From the NCBI GenBank assembly GCA_044507605.1, contig JBIQJI010000006.1:62001-126000 (forward strand): a DNA stretch of 64,000 nucleotides, given 5' to 3'. Each line of letters starts with the position of its first letter. Position 1 is the first letter of the stretch. The notes below the pieces were generated by a model, which had not been told where the DNA came from, ran no database searches, and saw only the letters and a program-made list of their open reading frames with translations. A program made the translations under genes and the position numbers. This stretch comes from Thermopolyspora sp044507605 (lineage in GTDB: Bacteria > Actinomycetota > Actinomycetes > Streptosporangiales > Streptosporangiaceae). Positions 52,079 through 60,610 of this stretch are shown here, piece after piece.

Positions 52079-52118
52079 GCCTCCGATCCGCCCGCCTGCC
52101 GGTCGCCGAGGCGGGGCC

Positions 52119-52559
52119 ATGCTGACGTGGTGGTCGGCGGTGCGGTTCCTGCACGTGCTGTCGGCGGCGCTGTGGGTCGGCGGGCAGCTCACCGTGTCGC
52201 TGGTCGTGCTGCCGATGGCGCGCCGCTCGCTGGACCCCGCCGGGCGGGGCGCGCTGCTGAAGTCGGTGGGCCGCCGGTTCGGCATGTTCACCGGCGCGGT
52301 GTTCCTCCCGGTGCAGATCGGCACCGGGGTGCTGCTCGCCTGGCACAAGGGCGTGACCTGGGCGTCGCTGGCCGAGCCGGGGTACGGCCGCGTCCTGGCG
52401 GCCAAGCTGGCCCTGTTCTGCGCCGTCATGGTCGCGGCGACGCTGCACGGCTGGGCCCAGGGGAAGGGTCGCCCGAGCCTGGCCCGTGCGATGGCCGTGG
52501 CCTCGCTGGTGGGCTCGGTCGGCGTGATCGTGCTGGCCACGGGGCTGCCGGCCACCTGA
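52119..52559 (+). CDS. CopD-like membrane protein
   Basis: A 146-residue protein with four membrane segments. FLHVLSAALWVGGQLTVSLVVLP with its early His and FGMFTGAVFLPVQIGTGVLLAWHKG resemble the CopD/YndA-type integral membrane family that handles copper or heme. It starts 40 bases after the nirK-like stop and is in the same direction, so it may help supply or hold copper for that enzyme. Confidence 0.7.
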   Translation: MLTWWSAVRFLHVLSAALWVGGQLTVSLVVLPMARRSLDPAGRGALLKSVGRRFGMFTGAVFLPVQIGTGVLLAWHKGVTWASLAEPGYGRVLAAKLALFCAVMVAATLHGWAQGKGRPSLARAMAVASLVGSVGVIVLATGLPAT

Positions 52560-52682
52560 GCCTGGGCACGGGAAGGGCCGCGCCGGGCGTGGTGTCGGCG
52601 GCCGGGCGGCGTACCGGGCCGCGAGAGCCGGGCGCCGACCGGACATTTGTCCACCTGGCTTGATAAAGCTAGCGTTACGACT

Positions 52683-53126
52683 ATGGGCAGGCAGGACGAC
52701 ACGGATCTGCTGCGCACCGGCAACGAGCTGCGCATCGCGCTCGGCCGCCTCGTCCGGCGGCTGCGGCAGAGCCACACGCCGGGCGAGCTGACGCTGTCGG
52801 CGGCCTCGGTGCTGTCCCGGCTCGACCGGGAGGGGCCGAGCACGCCCGGCTCCCTCGCCGAGGGAGAGCGCGTGCGGCCGCAGGCGATGGGCGCCACGCT
52901 CGGCGAGCTGGAGCAGCGCGGCCTGGTGGCCCGCACCCCTGACACCGCCGACCGGCGCCGTGTCGTGTTCTCGGTGACCGAGGCGGGCCGGCGTCTGATG
53001 GTCGATCGCCGGTCGCGGAACGCCAGGATGGTGGCCGACGCCCTGGCCGAGGGCTTCACCTCCGACGAGCTGCACCGGATCCGCGACGTGATCCCGCTGC
53101 TGGAGCGCCTGGCGGAGCGGCTGTGA
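52683..53126 (+). CDS. MarR-family regulator
   Basis: A 147-residue MarR protein. LTLSAASVLSRLDREGPSTPGSLAE, ERVRPQAMGATLGELEQRGLVARTPDTADRRR and VFSVTEAGRRLM form the winged helix. No Shine-Dalgarno before the ATG, so it may start leaderless. The dienelactone hydrolase-like gene follows after 94 bases and may be under its control. Confidence 0.85.
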   Translation: MGRQDDTDLLRTGNELRIALGRLVRRLRQSHTPGELTLSAASVLSRLDREGPSTPGSLAEGERVRPQAMGATLGELEQRGLVARTPDTADRRRVVFSVTEAGRRLMVDRRSRNARMVADALAEGFTSDELHRIRDVIPLLERLAERL

Positions 53127-53220
53127 CCGGCCGGGGCCCGGCCTCGTCATCGTGTCCGGCACGGCGGCGGGCACGGCGGCGTGCGGTACGTGCACGAGGA
53201 CCCAACCGTAAGGACATGGC

Positions 53221-53964
53221 ATGACGGACGCGCTGACGGCCGAGACGATCATGATCACCGGGCACGGCGGCGACACGGTGGAGGCGTACCTGGCCCGCTG
53301 CCACGCGCCCGAGCCGCGCGGCGGTGTCGTGGTGATCCACCACATGCCCGGCTACGACGAGGGCACCAAGGAGTTCGTGCGCACGTTCGCCGCGCACGGC
53401 TACAACGCGATCTGCCCGAACCTCTACTACCGGGAGGCTCCCGGCGCCGCCCCCGACGACGCGGCGGCGACCGTGCGCGCCGCCGGGGGAGTGCCCGACG
53501 AGCGGCTCGTCGGCGACGTCGACGGCGCGGCCCGCCACCTGCGGTCGCTGCCCAACGCCAACGGCAAGGTGGGCGTGATCGGCCACTGCTCCGGGGGCAG
53601 GCAGGCGTTCCTGGCCGCGTGCTCGCTGCAGCTGGACGCCGCCGTCGACTGCTACGGGGCGTTCGTCGTCAACGAGCCGCCGGAGGGCAGAGGGCTGAAC
53701 GCCCGGCCGTTGCTGCATCTCGCGCCGAAGCTGTCGGCGCCGCTGCTCGGCCTGTTCGGGGCCGACGACCGGTTCCCCGCGCCGGAGGAGAACGAGCGGC
53801 TGTCGGCGGAGCTGGACCGGCTCGGCAAGCCGCACGAGTTCCACACCTACGAGGGCGCCGGCCACGCGTTCTTCTGCGTGTCGCGCCCGGCGTACCGGCC
53901 GCAGGCCGCGATGGACGGCTGGCGGCGGATCTTCGACTTCTACGGCCGCCACCTGGCCGGCTGA
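53221..53964 (+). CDS. Dienelactone hydrolase-family protein
   Basis: A 247-residue alpha/beta hydrolase. The nucleophile elbow is GVIGHCSGGRQAFLAA, a Cys as in dienelactone hydrolases; Asp lies in FGADDRFPAPEEN and His in YEGAGHAFFCV. GGVVVIHHMPGYDEGTKEFVRTFAAHGYNAICPNLYYRE is the usual family N-terminus. It may act on dienelactone or a carboxymethylene-type ester. The small DUF6295-type gene follows at 53980. Confidence 0.85.
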   Translation: MTDALTAETIMITGHGGDTVEAYLARCHAPEPRGGVVVIHHMPGYDEGTKEFVRTFAAHGYNAICPNLYYREAPGAAPDDAAATVRAAGGVPDERLVGDVDGAARHLRSLPNANGKVGVIGHCSGGRQAFLAACSLQLDAAVDCYGAFVVNEPPEGRGLNARPLLHLAPKLSAPLLGLFGADDRFPAPEENERLSAELDRLGKPHEFHTYEGAGHAFFCVSRPAYRPQAAMDGWRRIFDFYGRHLAG

Positions 53965-53979
53965 CCGGGAGGGATCGTC

Positions 53980-54279
53980 ATGTGCACCTACCTGACCGAG
54001 CTGATCGAGGTGGACGGCAGCGGCAAGGGCGCGTCGGGCTATTTCGGCCTGACCAACGCCATGGTCTACGTCGACCACCCGCAGCACGCGCCCTACGAGC
54101 ACACCGTCAACATCGACTTCACCAATCCGGGTCTCGGCCCGTCGGCCCGTGTCGCGGTCGAGCTCACCGAGGAGGCGGCCCTGGCCCTGGCCGACGCCAT
54201 CCGGCGCGCCATCGCCGCCGCCCCGCCCGGCCTGGCCGCGGCCGCCCCGGCAGCCTCCGCGCCGGACACCGGGCGGTGA
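53980..54279 (+). CDS. Small DUF6295-type protein
   Basis: A 99-residue protein beginning MCTYLTELIEVDGSGKGASGYF and containing AMVYVDHPQHAPYEHTVNIDFTNPGLGPSARVAVELTEEAALALADAIRRA. This matches a small actinobacterial family usually annotated as DUF6295, often beside alpha/beta hydrolases. Function unknown. It is 15 bases behind the dienelactone hydrolase-like gene, so the two are probably co-expressed. Confidence 0.75.
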   Translation: MCTYLTELIEVDGSGKGASGYFGLTNAMVYVDHPQHAPYEHTVNIDFTNPGLGPSARVAVELTEEAALALADAIRRAIAAAPPGLAAAAPAASAPDTGR

Positions 54280-54470
54280 CGAGGGGGCGTCATCGATCCT
54301 CCTGGCGGGCCGGTGGCGTCCGTGACCGGGCGGCCGGCCCGGGAGCCGGATCACGATGCCCTTTGACCGGTTCTGGAGTCCCATGCCGGAATCGCGTTCC
54401 TGCCCGCTCGGGGCGAACGGCCGCGTAGGGGCCGCGGCGACGAGGCGGCGGCCGGCTCCGCGCGCCGGGC

Positions 54471-55094
54471 TCAGCCGGACGCGGAGTCGAGCGGGGCGAA
54501 GCGGCGGATGAGGGTGATGGCGGCTTCGATGAGTTCGGCGGCCTCGGCCTCGGTCTCGCTGGTGGCGACCTCGCGGCCGGCCTCGCCGATGACGCTGGTG
54601 AGCACCGAGACCATGAGACGGTCCATCGGGGTGTCGCCGGCGCCGAGCAGCACGGTGTTCTGCCGTACCCACTCCCGGCCCCGGCTGCGGCGCATCGGCT
54701 CGAACCCCGGCGGGCCGTTGCCGTCCATGAACAGCCGGGCCAGGTCGCGCCGCTCCCAGGAGCCGCGCAGGTAGGCGCGCGCGCCGGCGATGAACAGCTC
54801 CAGCGGGTCGGTGACACCGGCCTGCCTGGCGTCGGCGACGGCGGAGGCCGACGCCTGCTCGTGGGCCGACTGGTGGTCCTCCCAGAGGGCGAGGAACAGC
54901 TCGGCCTTGCCGCCGAAGTGGTGATAGAGGCTGCCGACGCTCGACCCGGCGCGCTCGACGACGTCGGCGACGCCGGCGCCGGCGAAGCCGTGCTCGGCGA
55001 ACACCTGACGCGCGGCGTCGAGCATGCTCCGGCGGGTCTGGGCGGTGCGGCTCCATTCCCAGGAGCCGCGCTTGGCGGAGGTCCTGCGTGCCAT
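54471..55094 (-). CDS. TetR-family regulator
   Basis: A 207-residue TetR protein. The HTH is GFAGAGVADVVERAGSSVGSLYHHFGG, and the C-terminal part (LGAGDTPMDRLMVSVLTSVIGE region) is a usual ligand domain. ATG 55094 has GAGGAG ahead. A 17-base palindrome at 55141 lies upstream of it and away from the MarR gene at 55324, so self-regulation is the simplest reading. Confidence 0.85.
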   Translation of the reverse strand: MARRTSAKRGSWEWSRTAQTRRSMLDAARQVFAEHGFAGAGVADVVERAGSSVGSLYHHFGGKAELFLALWEDHQSAHEQASASAVADARQAGVTDPLELFIAGARAYLRGSWERRDLARLFMDGNGPPGFEPMRRSRGREWVRQNTVLLGAGDTPMDRLMVSVLTSVIGEAGREVATSETEAEAAELIEAAITLIRRFAPLDSASG

Positions 55095-55140
55095 CGGGCT
55101 CCTCGTGTCTTCGGGCCGGTGCCGGCCGGGCAGGAGAATT

Positions 55141-55157
55141 CTAGAATTGAATTCTAG
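55141..55157. promoter_or_regulatory. 17-base palindrome CTAGAATT-g-AATTCTAG
   Basis: Perfect palindrome in the TetR promoter region, overlapping a longer GAATTCTAGAATT block. Likely TetR operator. Confidence 0.7.
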
Positions 55158-55296
55158 CAACTGTCGACGTGGGGCGGGCCCTGAATTCTCCGCTGCCGGC
55201 GGCTCGGCCCGCCCCAACCCGCTCAAGGGGCACGCGCGGCTCGGCGCCCTCGGGGAGTGACGCCGGGGCCGGGCTCCCCGGGAGACGATATGGGCA

Positions 55297-55315
55297 TATA
55301 TCAGCAGTTGATATA
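55297..55315. promoter_or_regulatory. MarR-type palindrome TATATCA-N5-TGATATA
   Basis: Inverted 7-mers with a 5-base spacer, 8 bases upstream of the MarR gene. Likely its operator; also near the MFS operon start. Confidence 0.68.
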
Positions 55316-55323
55316 AATGGCTT

Positions 55324-55833
55324 ATGGATACATCGTTGCCGGTCGACGAGCTGAAGCTGGCGGCGGGGCTGGGGCGCGTGTCGTCTCTCATGCGCTCGCT
55401 GAGCGTGCCCCGCGAGCTGTCGATGACCACCCTGTCGACCCTTGCCACGCTGGAACGATTCGGGCCCCGCCGGCTCACCGAGCTGGCCACCCTGGAGGGC
55501 GTCACGCAGCCGGCCATGACCCAGATCGTGTCCCGGCTGGAACGGGACGGGCTGGCCGAACGGCGCGGCGAGCCCACCGACGGGCGCGTGGTCGTCGTCC
55601 GCATCACCGAGGCCGGCCGGGCCGATCTGGCCCGGCGGCGCGAGGCGCAGGCCGCCCTGCTGGCCGCCCTGCTGGCCGAACTGTCCGAGGCCGACCGGGC
55701 CGCGATCGCGGCGGCGCTGCCGGCCCTCGACCGGCTCACCGCGCGCGCGTTCGGGCCCGCCGCGGGGGACACGGGGGAACGGGCGGCGTCGCCCGGCGCC
55801 CCGGCGGCACCGGCCGCGGGGGGCGCCGAGTGA
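55324..55833 (+). CDS. MarR-family regulator of the MFS gene
   Basis: A 169-residue MarR protein: RRLTELATLEGVTQPAMTQIVSRLERDGLAERRGEPTDGRVVVV is the winged helix. The C-terminal tail is Ala/Gly-rich and likely disordered. Its stop overlaps the GTG of the MFS gene (GTGA), so the two are translationally coupled. The palindrome at 55297 is the likely operator, which makes this a drug-inducible exporter unit. Confidence 0.88.
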   Translation: MDTSLPVDELKLAAGLGRVSSLMRSLSVPRELSMTTLSTLATLERFGPRRLTELATLEGVTQPAMTQIVSRLERDGLAERRGEPTDGRVVVVRITEAGRADLARRREAQAALLAALLAELSEADRAAIAAALPALDRLTARAFGPAAGDTGERAASPGAPAAPAAGGAE

Positions 55834-57095
55834 CCGAGCCCCACATCGCGCCGAGCCCGTTCCGTCAGCCCAAGGCCGTCTGGGCCGTGGCCTTCGCCTG
55901 CGTGGTCTCCTTCATGGGCATCGGCCTCGTCGACCCGATCCTGCCCGCCATCTCCAGCGACCTGCACGCCTCGCCGAGCCAGGTCACGCTGCTGTTCACG
56001 AGCTATCTGGTCGTCACGGCCGTCGCGATGCTGATTACCGGGTGGGTGTCCAGCCGCATCGGCGCGAAATGGACGCTGATCGCCGGGCTCGTGCTCATCG
56101 TCACGTTCAGCGCGCTCGCCGGCGCGTCCGACACCGTCGGCGGCATCATCGGCTTCCGCGCCGGATGGGGCCTCGGCAACGCTTTGTTCATCGCGACCTC
56201 CCTGGCCGTCATCGTCGCGGCGGCGAGCGGCGGCTTCGCGGGCGCGATCATCCTGTACGAGGCCGCGCTCGGCCTCGGCATCGCGGTGGGGCCGCTGCTC
56301 GGCGGCCTGCTGGGTCACATCAGCTGGCGCGGGCCCTTCTACGGGGTGGCGGCGCTGATGGCGATCGCGCTGCTCGCCACGATCACCCTGCTGCGGCAAC
56401 AGCCCCGGCCGGCCCGCAAGACCTCGCTGGCCGACCCGTTGAAGGCGCTGCGCCACAAGGGCCTGCTCATCATGAGCCTCACCGCCCTGTGCTACAACTG
56501 GGGCTTTTTCACCGTGCTCGGCTACGCGCCGTTCCCGATGGGCCTCGACGCCATCCGGCTGGGCCTGGTGTTCACCGGCTGGGGCCTGCTCGTCGCGGTG
56601 TTCTCGGTGTTCGGCGCCCCGTGGCTGCAGCGCAGGTTCGGCCTCGCCCACACCTTGTACGGCAACCTGGCCCTGTTCGCCGTGGACGTCTTCGTCGTCG
56701 CGGCGTTCACCGGCTCGCCGGCCACGCTGGTCGTGGCCATCATCGTGGCGGGGATCTTCATCGGCGTGAACAACACGCTGACCACGCAGGCCGTCATGAT
56801 GGTGTCCCCCGTGGAGCGCCCGGTCGCCTCCGCGGCGTACGGCTTCGTCCGGTTCATCGGCGGCGGGCTGGCGCCGTTCGCCGCCGGCAGGCTCGCGGAG
56901 AGCTTCAACGTCCACGTGCCGTTCTACATCGGCGCCTGCTCGATTCTGCTCGCCATCGCGGTCCTGTCGCTCGGCCACCGCAACCTCGCCGAGGCCGAGC
57001 GCAACCAGGCGCTGGCCGACGGCCACGCCGCGCGGGGCGACCAGCGGGCGACCCTGACCGAGGCCACCGAGGTCGAGGCCGGCTCCCAGTCCTGA
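55830..57095 (+). CDS. MFS multidrug exporter
   Basis: A 421-residue protein with 12 membrane segments. GIGLVDPILPAISSDLHASPSQVTLLFTSYLVVTAVAMLITGWVSSRIGAKWTLI carries the usual MFS opening, motif A-like region and the DHA1-type VDPILP. GTG start overlaps the MarR stop. It likely exports toxins or antibiotics; the C-terminal 40 residues are hydrophilic and probably flexible. A bidirectional hairpin follows. Confidence 0.88.
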   Translation: MTEPHIAPSPFRQPKAVWAVAFACVVSFMGIGLVDPILPAISSDLHASPSQVTLLFTSYLVVTAVAMLITGWVSSRIGAKWTLIAGLVLIVTFSALAGASDTVGGIIGFRAGWGLGNALFIATSLAVIVAAASGGFAGAIILYEAALGLGIAVGPLLGGLLGHISWRGPFYGVAALMAIALLATITLLRQQPRPARKTSLADPLKALRHKGLLIMSLTALCYNWGFFTVLGYAPFPMGLDAIRLGLVFTGWGLLVAVFSVFGAPWLQRRFGLAHTLYGNLALFAVDVFVVAAFTGSPATLVVAIIVAGIFIGVNNTLTTQAVMMVSPVERPVASAAYGFVRFIGGGLAPFAAGRLAESFNVHVPFYIGACSILLAIAVLSLGHRNLAEAERNQALADGHAARGDQRATLTEATEVEAGSQS

Positions 57096-57123
57096 CCGCC
57101 GCCGCGACTCTCGCCCCCGCCGA

Positions 57124-57151
57124 GACCCCGGCGCGGCCCGGCGCCGGGGTC
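57124..57151. terminator. Bidirectional hairpin between convergent genes
   Basis: GACCCCGGCGC (57124-57134) pairs perfectly with GCGCCGGGGTC (57141-57151) around a 6-base loop. It overlaps the stop of the phosphatase gene. Confidence 0.75.
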
Positions 57152-58445
57152 ACCGCACGACGTGCACGGCGAGCAGCGCGACGTCGTCGGCGGAGTCGTT
57201 CGGGCGGCGGGCCAGCAGCTGGTCGCACAGCTGGGGCAGCGGGCGGTGCGCCAGGGCGGCGGCGTGCCGGAGCAGCCGGGGCATGCCCGCGTGCATCGAG
57301 GTCGTGCGCGACTCGATGAGGCCGTCGGTGTAGAACAGGACGGTGCTGCCGGGGGGAAGCGATTCGGCGGCGTCGGCGCGCCCGGCCCCGGGCAGGTCGA
57401 GACCGAGCAGCACGTCCTGGCCGGCCTCCAGGTAGCGGGGCCCGCCCGGGGCGATGAGCAGGGGCGGGGGGTGGCCTGCGCTGATCCAGTGCAGCCGCAC
57501 CGGCACGTCCCCGTCGCCCTCCAGGCGGCCGAACACCATGGTGGCCAGCTGCGCGTCCGTGGTGTTGCTCATCACCGAGTCGACCCGGCCCACGATGTTC
57601 GCGGGCGACTCGTCGCGGTCCCAGGCGATCGCGCGCAGGATGCTGCGCAGCTGGGCCATGGCGGAGGCGGCCCGCAGATCGTGCCCGGAGACATCGCCGA
57701 CGGCCACGGCGAGGGAGCCGTTGCGCAGCGGGAACACGTCATACCAGTCGCCGCCGACCTGGCTGCCGCGCGGCGCGGGCACATAGCGCACCTCCAGCCG
57801 CAGTCGCTCGCATTCCGGCAGCGGGCCGACCAGGTGCCGCTGCATGGCCTCCGCGACGGTCCGCTGCCGATCGTAGAGCCAGGCGTTCTCGATGCCGAGG
57901 GCGGCGCGCCCGGCGATGTCGAGCAGGAACTCCAGGTCCTCGGGGCCGTACGGGCAGCCCGGCTCGACGCGGACCGCGGTGAGCGAGCCCAGCACCTCCC
58001 GGGGGGTCCGCAGCGGCGCGATGAGCACCGACTCCGCGCCGAGCCGCCGGAACAGCTCGTCCTGGCGGGCCTGCAGCGGCGAGTAGTGCGCGGCGGTGAT
58101 CTCGCCGGGGTCGAGGATCGCGGCCACGCCCTCGCGCAGGGCGCGGGGCAGGGGGTCGCGCGGGATGGCGGGCACGGGCGGCAGGCTGGCGGCCCAGTCC
58201 TCCGGCAGCGCCTTGGGGCCGTTGCGGTGGGTGACGGTCACCCGGCGGATCTCGTTGCCGCTCCACAGGATGACGGCCACCCAGTCGGCCAGCCGGGGCA
58301 CGATCACCTTGGCGAGCCGTCTGAGGATCTCGTCGACGTCCAGGGTCGTGGTGAGCACGGTGCTGACATGGCTGAGCAGCGTCAGCCGCTCGGTGAGGTG
58401 TTCCAGCGTTCTGAGCCGCTCGGCCCGCTCGGGGCTGTCGTTCAT
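57150..58445 (-). CDS. SpoIIE-type PP2C phosphatase with GAF domain
   Basis: A 431-residue protein. The first half is a GAF-like sensor (WVAVILWSGNEIRRV, LIAPLRTPREVLGSLTAVRVEP), and the second half is a PP2C/SpoIIE phosphatase with VGGDWYDVFPLRNG, AVGDVSGHDLRAASAM and LLFYTDG-type text (VLFYTDGLIESR). These proteins dephosphorylate anti-anti-sigma factors. The RsbW-like protein at 19005 could be a partner in the same network, but that is inference. ATG 58445 is preferred; an upstream in-frame start would add 21 residues. Confidence 0.88.
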   Translation of the reverse strand: MNDSPERAERLRTLEHLTERLTLLSHVSTVLTTTLDVDEILRRLAKVIVPRLADWVAVILWSGNEIRRVTVTHRNGPKALPEDWAASLPPVPAIPRDPLPRALREGVAAILDPGEITAAHYSPLQARQDELFRRLGAESVLIAPLRTPREVLGSLTAVRVEPGCPYGPEDLEFLLDIAGRAALGIENAWLYDRQRTVAEAMQRHLVGPLPECERLRLEVRYVPAPRGSQVGGDWYDVFPLRNGSLAVAVGDVSGHDLRAASAMAQLRSILRAIAWDRDESPANIVGRVDSVMSNTTDAQLATMVFGRLEGDGDVPVRLHWISAGHPPPLLIAPGGPRYLEAGQDVLLGLDLPGAGRADAAESLPPGSTVLFYTDGLIESRTTSMHAGMPRLLRHAAALAHRPLPQLCDQLLARRPNDSADDVALLAVHVVR

Positions 58446-58713
58446 GCGACGACCCGTGCCCGATGCGGTGAGCAGCACACCTCCCGCCCCGCCCCTCATG
58501 CGGACCACCGGCGTGTGTCGTCGCCGGTGGCGGGCAGGTCAGCGGGTGAGGGGGCATGCGACCGCGCGTGCGAGACCGGATGGGACCCGGCGGCCGCCCA
58601 TGCCCGGGTTCCGGCGGTGGACCGCCCGGCGATCACAATGCCTTGAGCGACGGATATCGGCGGCCGGCGGCTCCCGTACGGGGGCGCGGCCGGATGTTCG
58701 GTTGGGGGAACCG

Positions 58714-59928
58714 ATGAGCGTCTCGGACAGCGGGCCGGCGGCCGGGCGGCAGGGAGCGGAGCTCTCGGTCACGGTCCTCGTGGGGCCGCGCCTGGTCGCG
58801 GACCGGGACCTGCTGACCGAGGTGGCCGGCCGCGAGTTCCGTGCCCTCGGCGTGCCGGGCCGGCTGCTGGCCGCCCCCAGCGCTGCCGCGTTCGCCGCCG
58901 CCCTCGGCGCGTCGGGCGGCGAGCCCGGCACCGTGATCGTCGCCCTGCCCGGCCCCGACCGTGAGCTGCGCGGGCTGATGGACCATTCGCGGCCGTACGG
59001 GGGGCGGCTGGTGTGGCTGGACCTCGCCGGCGACCTGCCCGAGCCCGCCTGCGACTCCCCGCACCTGTGCGGGCGCGGCGTGTGGGGGCTGACCTGGGCG
59101 ATCAGGCACGGCGTGCACCACGCGACCCGGCCGTCCCGCCGCATCGCCTACGGCCCGGGCCGCCACCGGTACGGCGACCTGTACGTGCCCCTCGGCGTCG
59201 AGCGGCCGCCGGTGGCGATGCTCCTGCACGGCGGCTTCTACCGTCCCATCTGGTGCGCCGACCTGATGGAGGCGCTGGCCGGCGACCTGGTCGACCGGGG
59301 CGTCGCCGTATGGAACGTGGAGTACCGCAGCCCCATCGTCGGCTCCTGGGCCGCCACCGTCACCGATGTCGCGGCCGGCCACGCCGCCCTCGCCACTCTC
59401 GACGCGCCGCTCGACCTGAGCCGTGTGGCGGTGATCGGCCACTCCGCGGGCGGTCAGCTCGCGCTGCGTCTCGCCGCCGACGTGTGGTCCGGTCAGGTTC
59501 CCGAGGGCCTGGAGCAGGTGGCCACGACACTGCCCGGCGGCGAGTCGGGCCCGGCCCCCGCCCTGTCGCTGGTCGTGTCGCTGGCCGGCCTGGTCGACCT
59601 GGAGACCTGCGACCGGCGCGACCTCAGCGGGGGAGCCATCGCGCAGGCCCTGGGCGGCCACCATGACGAGGTCCCCGAGGTGTACGCCGCGTCCAGCCCG
59701 CTGGCCCGGCTGCCCCTGGGCGGCCGGCAGCTGCTCGTGCAGGGCGCCGGCGACGACCTCGACTACGTCGACTGCAACCGCCGCTACGCCCGCGCCGCCA
59801 CCACGGCCGGCGACGACGTGACGTACCTGGAGCTGCCCGGCGACCACTTCGACGTCATCGACCCCGCCTCCGACATCTGGACCACCACGGCGGCCGCGCT
59901 GGCCGCGCACCTGGGCGAGACCCGCTAG
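58714..59928 (+). CDS. kynB: Formylkynurenine formamidase-like alpha/beta hydrolase with AroQ-like N-terminal domain
   Basis: A 404-residue protein. The C-terminal 260 residues are an alpha/beta hydrolase with the HGGxxR-type oxyanion motif (LLHGGFYRPIWCADL), GHSAGGQLALRLAAD and a late Asp and His (GAGDDLDYVD, ELPGDHFDVIDPASD), as in formylkynurenine formamidases. The first 140 residues resemble a degenerate type II dehydroquinase fold (VTVLVGPRL, TVIVALPGPDREL, HLCGRGVWGLTWAIRHG). The position beside kynA and kynU, with the divergent Lrp gene, supports the kynurenine role. Fusion of these two folds is unusual. ATG has GGGGGA ahead. Confidence 0.7.
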   Translation: MSVSDSGPAAGRQGAELSVTVLVGPRLVADRDLLTEVAGREFRALGVPGRLLAAPSAAAFAAALGASGGEPGTVIVALPGPDRELRGLMDHSRPYGGRLVWLDLAGDLPEPACDSPHLCGRGVWGLTWAIRHGVHHATRPSRRIAYGPGRHRYGDLYVPLGVERPPVAMLLHGGFYRPIWCADLMEALAGDLVDRGVAVWNVEYRSPIVGSWAATVTDVAAGHAALATLDAPLDLSRVAVIGHSAGGQLALRLAADVWSGQVPEGLEQVATTLPGGESGPAPALSLVVSLAGLVDLETCDRRDLSGGAIAQALGGHHDEVPEVYAASSPLARLPLGGRQLLVQGAGDDLDYVDCNRRYARAATTAGDDVTYLELPGDHFDVIDPASDIWTTTAAALAAHLGETR

Positions 59929-60008
59929 GCCCGCGCCCGGTCGCGGCCCGGTCCAGGCCGCGGGCGGGGTCCGCGGGCAGGGTTCGCGGCGGCGTGCCGG
60001 GCCCGATG

Positions 60009-60467
60009 TCAGCCGCCGTCCTCAGCCGGCCCGGGCGGCGGCGTCACCGGACGCCAGGGCACCGGGCTCGACAGGACCATGGTGCTCGACGGGCGGCCGT
60101 ACCGCGCGAGGCGGTCGATCAGCTCCTCGAACGCCGGCATGGACGCGACGGCGACCAGCAGCAGGCAGCAGGTGTCGCCGGTGACGCGGTACACCTGCAT
60201 CAGCTCGGGCCAGGCGAGCGCCTGCTCGTCGCGCAGCACGCAGCGGGCGCCGTAGCAGGACATGCGGATCAGCGCCCGGACGGCGCGCCCGGCGCGGCCC
60301 AGGTCGACGTGCGCGTGGTAGCCGCGGATCACGCCCGTCTCCTCCAGCCGCCGCACCCGCTCGGCCACGGCCGGAGCCGACAGGTGCACCCGGCGCGACA
60401 GCTCGCTGTAGGACAGGCGGGCGTCGGCCTGCAGCTCGGCGAGAATGGCCCAGTCCATGGCGTCCAC
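60009..60467 (-). CDS. Lrp/AsnC-family regulator of the kynurenine genes
   Basis: A 152-residue protein. The N-terminal HTH (AILAELQADARLSYSELSRRVHLSAPAVAERVRRLEETGVIRGY) and the C-terminal RAM-type domain (ALIRMSCYGARCVL, VTGDTCCLLLVAVASMPAFEELIDRLARYG) are typical. GTG 60467 has GGAGGG at 6-7 bases. It is divergent from kynA, so it likely senses tryptophan, kynurenine or a related compound and switches the pathway. Confidence 0.86.
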   Translation of the reverse strand: MDAMDWAILAELQADARLSYSELSRRVHLSAPAVAERVRRLEETGVIRGYHAHVDLGRAGRAVRALIRMSCYGARCVLRDEQALAWPELMQVYRVTGDTCCLLLVAVASMPAFEELIDRLARYGRPSSTMVLSSPVPWRPVTPPPGPAEDGG

Positions 60468-60509
60468 GCGTACCCTCCGTAGCGGTGAAGGCGATCGGCC
60501 CGATCGGCC

Positions 60510-60593
60510 TTTCGTTCGCAAGGCGAATCGGCCCTGCCCCTTTCGTTCGCCATTCAACCTCGCCCCGGCGCGCGAGACGATAGAGGCGAACGA
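60510..60593. promoter_or_regulatory. Lrp-type sites between lrp and kynA
   Basis: TTTCGTTCGC occurs at 60510-60519 and 60541-60550, 31 bases apart (about three helical turns). GGCGAACGA at 60585-60593 is an inverted copy, and TTCGC-AAG-GCGAA at 60515-60527 is a palindrome. They fit binding of an Lrp-type octamer. Confidence 0.65.
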
Positions 60594-60610
60594 GGAGGGA
60601 GTGAGGAGCC

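Noticed and set aside
49775..53059. A minus-strand open frame of about 1,090 codons opposite the nirK-like gene
   Set aside because: It is the complement of the copper nitrite reductase, whose metal ligands are intact. The translation is low-complexity.
59942..59962. Short hairpin CGCGGCC/GGCCGCG between the formamidase-like and Lrp genes as a terminator
   Set aside because: Only a 7-base stem in very GC-rich DNA, which occurs often by chance; kept out of the feature list.
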